Shown here: positions 61,274 through 64,000 of the stretch, piece by piece | Layout: each line of letters opens with the position of its first letter | Numbering within the stretch: the stretch's first letter is position 1 | Assembly (NCBI RefSeq): GCF_001424485.1 | Contig: NZ_LMQC01000023.1 | Location: forward strand, 64,613 to 128,612 | Direction: 5' to 3' | Length of the DNA: 64,000 nucleotides | DNA from: Modestobacter sp. Leaf380 | Lineage (GTDB): Bacteria > Actinomycetota > Actinomycetes > Mycobacteriales > Geodermatophilaceae | Made by a program: the position numbers and the translations under genes | The notes under the pieces: model-generated | Seen by the model: only the letters and a program-made list of their open reading frames with translations | Database searches by the model: none | Told to the model about the DNA's origin: nothing

Positions 61274-62037
61274 GCGACCCTTTGAAGTCGATTGGACAGT
61301 CAATGAACAAACGTAATGCACCGCCCACTGAAAGCGAAGGCACGAAGGAAGGGGCGCCGATTGATACCCGGTGGGTGATTCTCGCGGCGCTGGCAGCGAC
61401 ACTAGGCGGTTTTGTATTCCTGGTGGCCAGCGGTGCCCTCGGTTCGGCGGCTGTTTCGGCGGCGGCGGAACTCATTCGTTCGATTGCCTGGCCGGCAACG
61501 GTGCTGAGCATTGCATTCTACTTCCGCGCGCGAATATCTGAGCTCATCCCACGGATAAGAACCATGAAGGGGCCTGGTGGGGTTGAGCTTGAACTGCGAG
61601 ACGTGGCTGCGGCCACCGATGATCTTGAGGCAACGATAAGGGCTGCACTGTCGGGTGCCAGCGGTCCATTTAAAGGCGATGCGACGGTGTCGAAGTCAAC
61701 TCTCGATATTGCTAACCTCGAGCGCCTCCTGAAGGTAGCGGCCTCGCTCGGGGCCACACGCGCTCGCGCTGGTCTACCGCCGGATGCTGTAGATGTCCGA
61801 TTAGATGAGGGAAAGGCAACAATCATCGTCGCGAGCGATGAGCAAGTCGGCCGCCGAAGCGGTGGAGCACTTGATAAAGAATCTGAGCTCGAGGATGCGC
61901 GCAGGCGTGTCGAGGCTCTTCAGCGTGAGTTTGAGCGAGCGGATTCCCGAAACTCAGTGCGCGTGAACTTCGCTTACGCAGAACTGATGAAGGCGAAGGA
62001 ACGACTGGTTGCTCTGGAGCGTATGTCTACCTACTAA
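61270..62037 (+). CDS. Two-pass membrane protein with coiled-coil tail, third gene of candidate defence operon
   Basis: 255 residues. Two membrane helices (about 35-58 and 67-86), a basic/Gly stretch (IRTMKGPGGVELEL), a helical region and a charged coiled coil at the end (ELEDARRRVEALQREFERAD ... KERLVALERM). GTG 61270 overlaps the previous stop (GTGA). Layout is like membrane effectors of abortive infection systems, but no family is recognised. Last gene of the AT-richer operon. Confidence 0.65.
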   Translation: MSDPLKSIGQSMNKRNAPPTESEGTKEGAPIDTRWVILAALAATLGGFVFLVASGALGSAAVSAAAELIRSIAWPATVLSIAFYFRARISELIPRIRTMKGPGGVELELRDVAAATDDLEATIRAALSGASGPFKGDATVSKSTLDIANLERLLKVAASLGATRARAGLPPDAVDVRLDEGKATIIVASDEQVGRRSGGALDKESELEDARRRVEALQREFERADSRNSVRVNFAYAELMKAKERLVALERMSTY

Positions 62038-62605
62038 CTGGAGGCAGAAATCCACCAGCCTCGCTATCTCCTGCGGCCAAGATCAGACCGGCCACCGTTG
62101 GTAGACGAGCGCGGGCTTCCTGGCCCTTAATGAACTAGAAGCAGACCGTGATTGACGTCCTCGCGCCCTGCCGCCCATCCAGATCCGAGTTGTCTGCGTG
62201 ACCTGAGGGAGCGTGGCCGACGCAGGAACGGCCCCGGCTCGGTCGGTCTCGGATGACTACAGCCTGGCCCGCTCTATGGAGCAGCACACCAGTGGCTGCA
62301 CGACGAGGCGCAGGTTGCGTGACGGCGACTGTCGTTCCGATCATCGAGCACGCGCTCGGCACCCAGTAAGCGACTGAGGCGGACGAGTTCTTCATCGGCG
62401 TCCACCGCGGACTTCCTGTAGCCCCGCAAGAGCCACACGGCCCCGCGACGTTGTCGCGAAGCTTCGCGACGACCCGGCAAGTTCACCACCGGGGCTAACC
62501 CACCGCACGCATGGCACCCGCCGGGCGGGCGCCGAGCCGTCCGGCGAAGACAACGTCCGGACGCTGAGCTGCTTCACCGTTGCCCCTGAAACGGCCCAGC
62601 CCAGC
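62038..62605. other. 568-base gap with no supported gene
   Basis: Short open frames exist on the minus strand (for example 62274-62489 with WLLRGYRKSAVDADEELVRL), but none has a ribosome-binding site or recognisable family. Probably decayed DNA at the edge of the AT-richer operon. Confidence 0.5.
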
Positions 62606-64000
62606 TCACGCCCCACTCCGCATCTGCCGCCTGTGCAGGAGGGCTGCCGTCCTCGGCGGCAAATCCTCTTCGACCTCTGCATCGTGATTGTTGAGGATCC
62701 TAGCCACGTAAGCGTCTGCTTCTGCCCGGCTTCCCAGGGCGTCGCAAGCGGCGACGAGATCGAGGAGAGGCACGTCCTCGAACGTTCCGGACACCAGCGC
62801 CACCGTTGCCGCGTCGGCGGCCAACCGTGGATTCCCGGCACCCAGGTGGTGTGTCGCGACGACATGCGCGACGTCCACGATCATGGCGGCGAACTCGTGG
62901 TCGAGGCGGAAGTCCGCGTCGATCAACCAGCTGTACCCGCCGGCGCCTGAGACGCGGGGAGCCGGTAGCTCGAAAGGTCGACCCGTGACGAGCCCGAGGG
63001 CTGCTACAAGGTCAGGTATGCCGTCTCGCCCTCGTGCGGTTCCGCGGACCCGCAGACGGCGGAAGAGGTCGGCATCGATGAGAGCGTCATTGATCCGGTA
63101 GCGCCCAGCGGCCGCAGCAGTCACCCCGGACGGGAGGTAGTCGGCGCCGGTCTCCGGGTCGGAGCCCATCCACGCGCGGACCACGGAGATGGCCTGCCGC
63201 ACCTTGGTCTTGCCGACGACGTCCGGCTCGTTGGGCCAGATCGCGGTGGCGTACTGCTCGCTGGTCGCTCCCCCGTTGCGGGTCGCGAGGTAGGCCACGA
63301 CCTCGGTGTAGAACTGCCGCCTCGGGTTCCGCTCCGGCAGCTGGCCCTGGGCGCGAACGCGCACGGGTCCGAGCAGGGTCAACTTGGGTCGCGGCGAGGA
63401 GTCGTCGAACCAGTCGGCCAGGTCGCGGTCGAGGTCGGGGTCGGCCAGCTCGACCTTGGCGCGGACCCCCTCCCCCGGCACGGGGGCCAAGACACGGACA
63501 TCCCGATCGGTCGTCGCAGCGACATCCATGTAGATCTGTTCCCTTAGCGCGAGCACGGAATCAACGGCCTGGGTCGGCGGGGATGCAGAGGTCGAGGATT
63601 CGTCGTCCGGACCGCCCGACGCCACCCGGAGGTTCCCGCAGGCGTCGGCTGCGGCATCCCATGGCTCCTTCCCGCGTGCCGGCGGCACGCGCCGGTCCTC
63701 TGCGACCGCGGCGTGCGCCAGCATCTGGGCCAACGCGCCTGCCTCCTCGACCGGCAGCTGATGGGCTCGCAGTCGCAAATCGAGCGTGGGGATCGCGATC
63801 AGCCCTGCTGCGTCGATGCTCATCGTCCACCCGGCCGTGGCTGAAGCGTCGCCATCAGCCGCCCTCACCACGACGGCTCCGCTGCGCGCGGACGGCCCGG
63901 CCAGCTCCGTGGTGAGACGTGCGACTGCGGCCCCCTCCTGAACTGAACTGGGGACCACGAGCAGGACGTGCGGTTCCCACGCGTCCGCTGAGATGTCGTG
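62606..64000 (-). CDS. BTAD/SARP-like regulatory protein, 5'-truncated by window edge
   Basis: C-terminal 464 residues of a larger protein; the frame is open to base 64000 (WEPHVLLVVPSSVQEG precedes GTG 63958). A winged-helix-like block (RRQFYTEVVAYLATRNGGATSEQYATAIWP ... VRQAISVVRAWMG) is followed by a helical BTAD-type region (LPSGVTAAAAGRYRINDALIDADLFRRL). In actinobacterial mobile elements such domains end large membrane proteins with LysM repeats. Role may be regulation of transfer; function not established. Confidence 0.7.
   Translation of the reverse strand, partial: HDISADAWEPHVLLVVPSSVQEGAAVARLTTELAGPSARSGAVVVRAADGDASATAGWTMSIDAAGLIAIPTLDLRLRAHQLPVEEAGALAQMLAHAAVAEDRRVPPARGKEPWDAAADACGNLRVASGGPDDESSTSASPPTQAVDSVLALREQIYMDVAATTDRDVRVLAPVPGEGVRAKVELADPDLDRDLADWFDDSSPRPKLTLLGPVRVRAQGQLPERNPRRQFYTEVVAYLATRNGGATSEQYATAIWPNEPDVVGKTKVRQAISVVRAWMGSDPETGADYLPSGVTAAAAGRYRINDALIDADLFRRLRVRGTARGRDGIPDLVAALGLVTGRPFELPAPRVSGAGGYSWLIDADFRLDHEFAAMIVDVAHVVATHHLGAGNPRLAADAATVALVSGTFEDVPLLDLVAACDALGSRAEADAYVARILNNHDAEVEEDLPPRTAALLHRRQMRSGA

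Noticed and set aside
1-64000. rRNA, tRNA, integrase, insertion-sequence transposase or replication initiator genes
   Set aside because: No supporting sequence was recognised in the window, so plasmid versus integrated element cannot be settled here.

Overview
The window is very GC-rich DNA, with GTG/ATG starts, GTGA/ATGA overlaps, Tat lipoproteins and families typical of Actinomycetota. It looks like part of a conjugative plasmid or integrative conjugative element that carries a large copper/heavy-metal island. No rRNA, tRNA, integrase or CRISPR array was found, so genus and replicon type cannot be decided. Both ends cut through genes.

Layout. (1) 1-10.5 kb, metal efflux and copper detoxification: CDF transporter, DUF6153/DUF305 pair, CopB-type Cu-ATPase, Tat multicopper oxidase, SHOCT protein, MerR regulator with a divergent ACR3/BASS-like exporter, second CDF transporter. 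(2) 10.5-28.6 kb, envelope and respiration module: three M23 (LytM) peptidases, CopC, CopD-CtaG fusion, cytochrome oxidase subunit I, BlaI repressor plus M56 sensor protease, cupredoxin with a frameshift, CtaG, apolipoprotein N-acyltransferase, and a System II cytochrome c/disulfide set (CcsB, CcdA, ResA-like, VKOR, DsbA-like). (3) 28.6-34 kb: CadC-type ArsR regulator, P1B-4-like metal ATPase, LspA, then a second DUF6153/DUF305 pair and DUF4396. (4) 34-55 kb, conjugation: small HTH genes, hexanucleotide repeat, 1742-residue relaxase-helicase-primase, and a tightly packed leftward T4SS operon (sigma-like protein, ParA-like protein, VirB2-, VirB8- and VirB6-like proteins, SCO6880, VirB4, NlpC/P60, split VirD4). 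(5) 55-64 kb, accessory: decayed genes, an XRE-ImmA/IrrE pair, an AT-richer three-gene operon (winged-helix protein, PD-(D/E)xK-like protein, membrane coiled-coil protein) that may be an undescribed defence system, and a BTAD-type protein running off the right edge.

Two regulons can be read from DNA sites. Four exact TACCC-N5-GGGTA boxes (RicR/CsoR-like) precede both DUF6153/DUF305 pairs, the Cu-ATPase and the multicopper oxidase; a fifth related dyad also precedes the ATPase. Six dyads of the form CTACTA-N7-TAGTAG precede the M23 peptidases, ctaD/blaI, cupredoxin, ctaG and the DsbA-like gene, which is the expected pattern for the locally encoded BlaI repressor. The island also supplies its own lipoprotein-processing enzymes (LspA, Lnt) beside at least five predicted lipoproteins.
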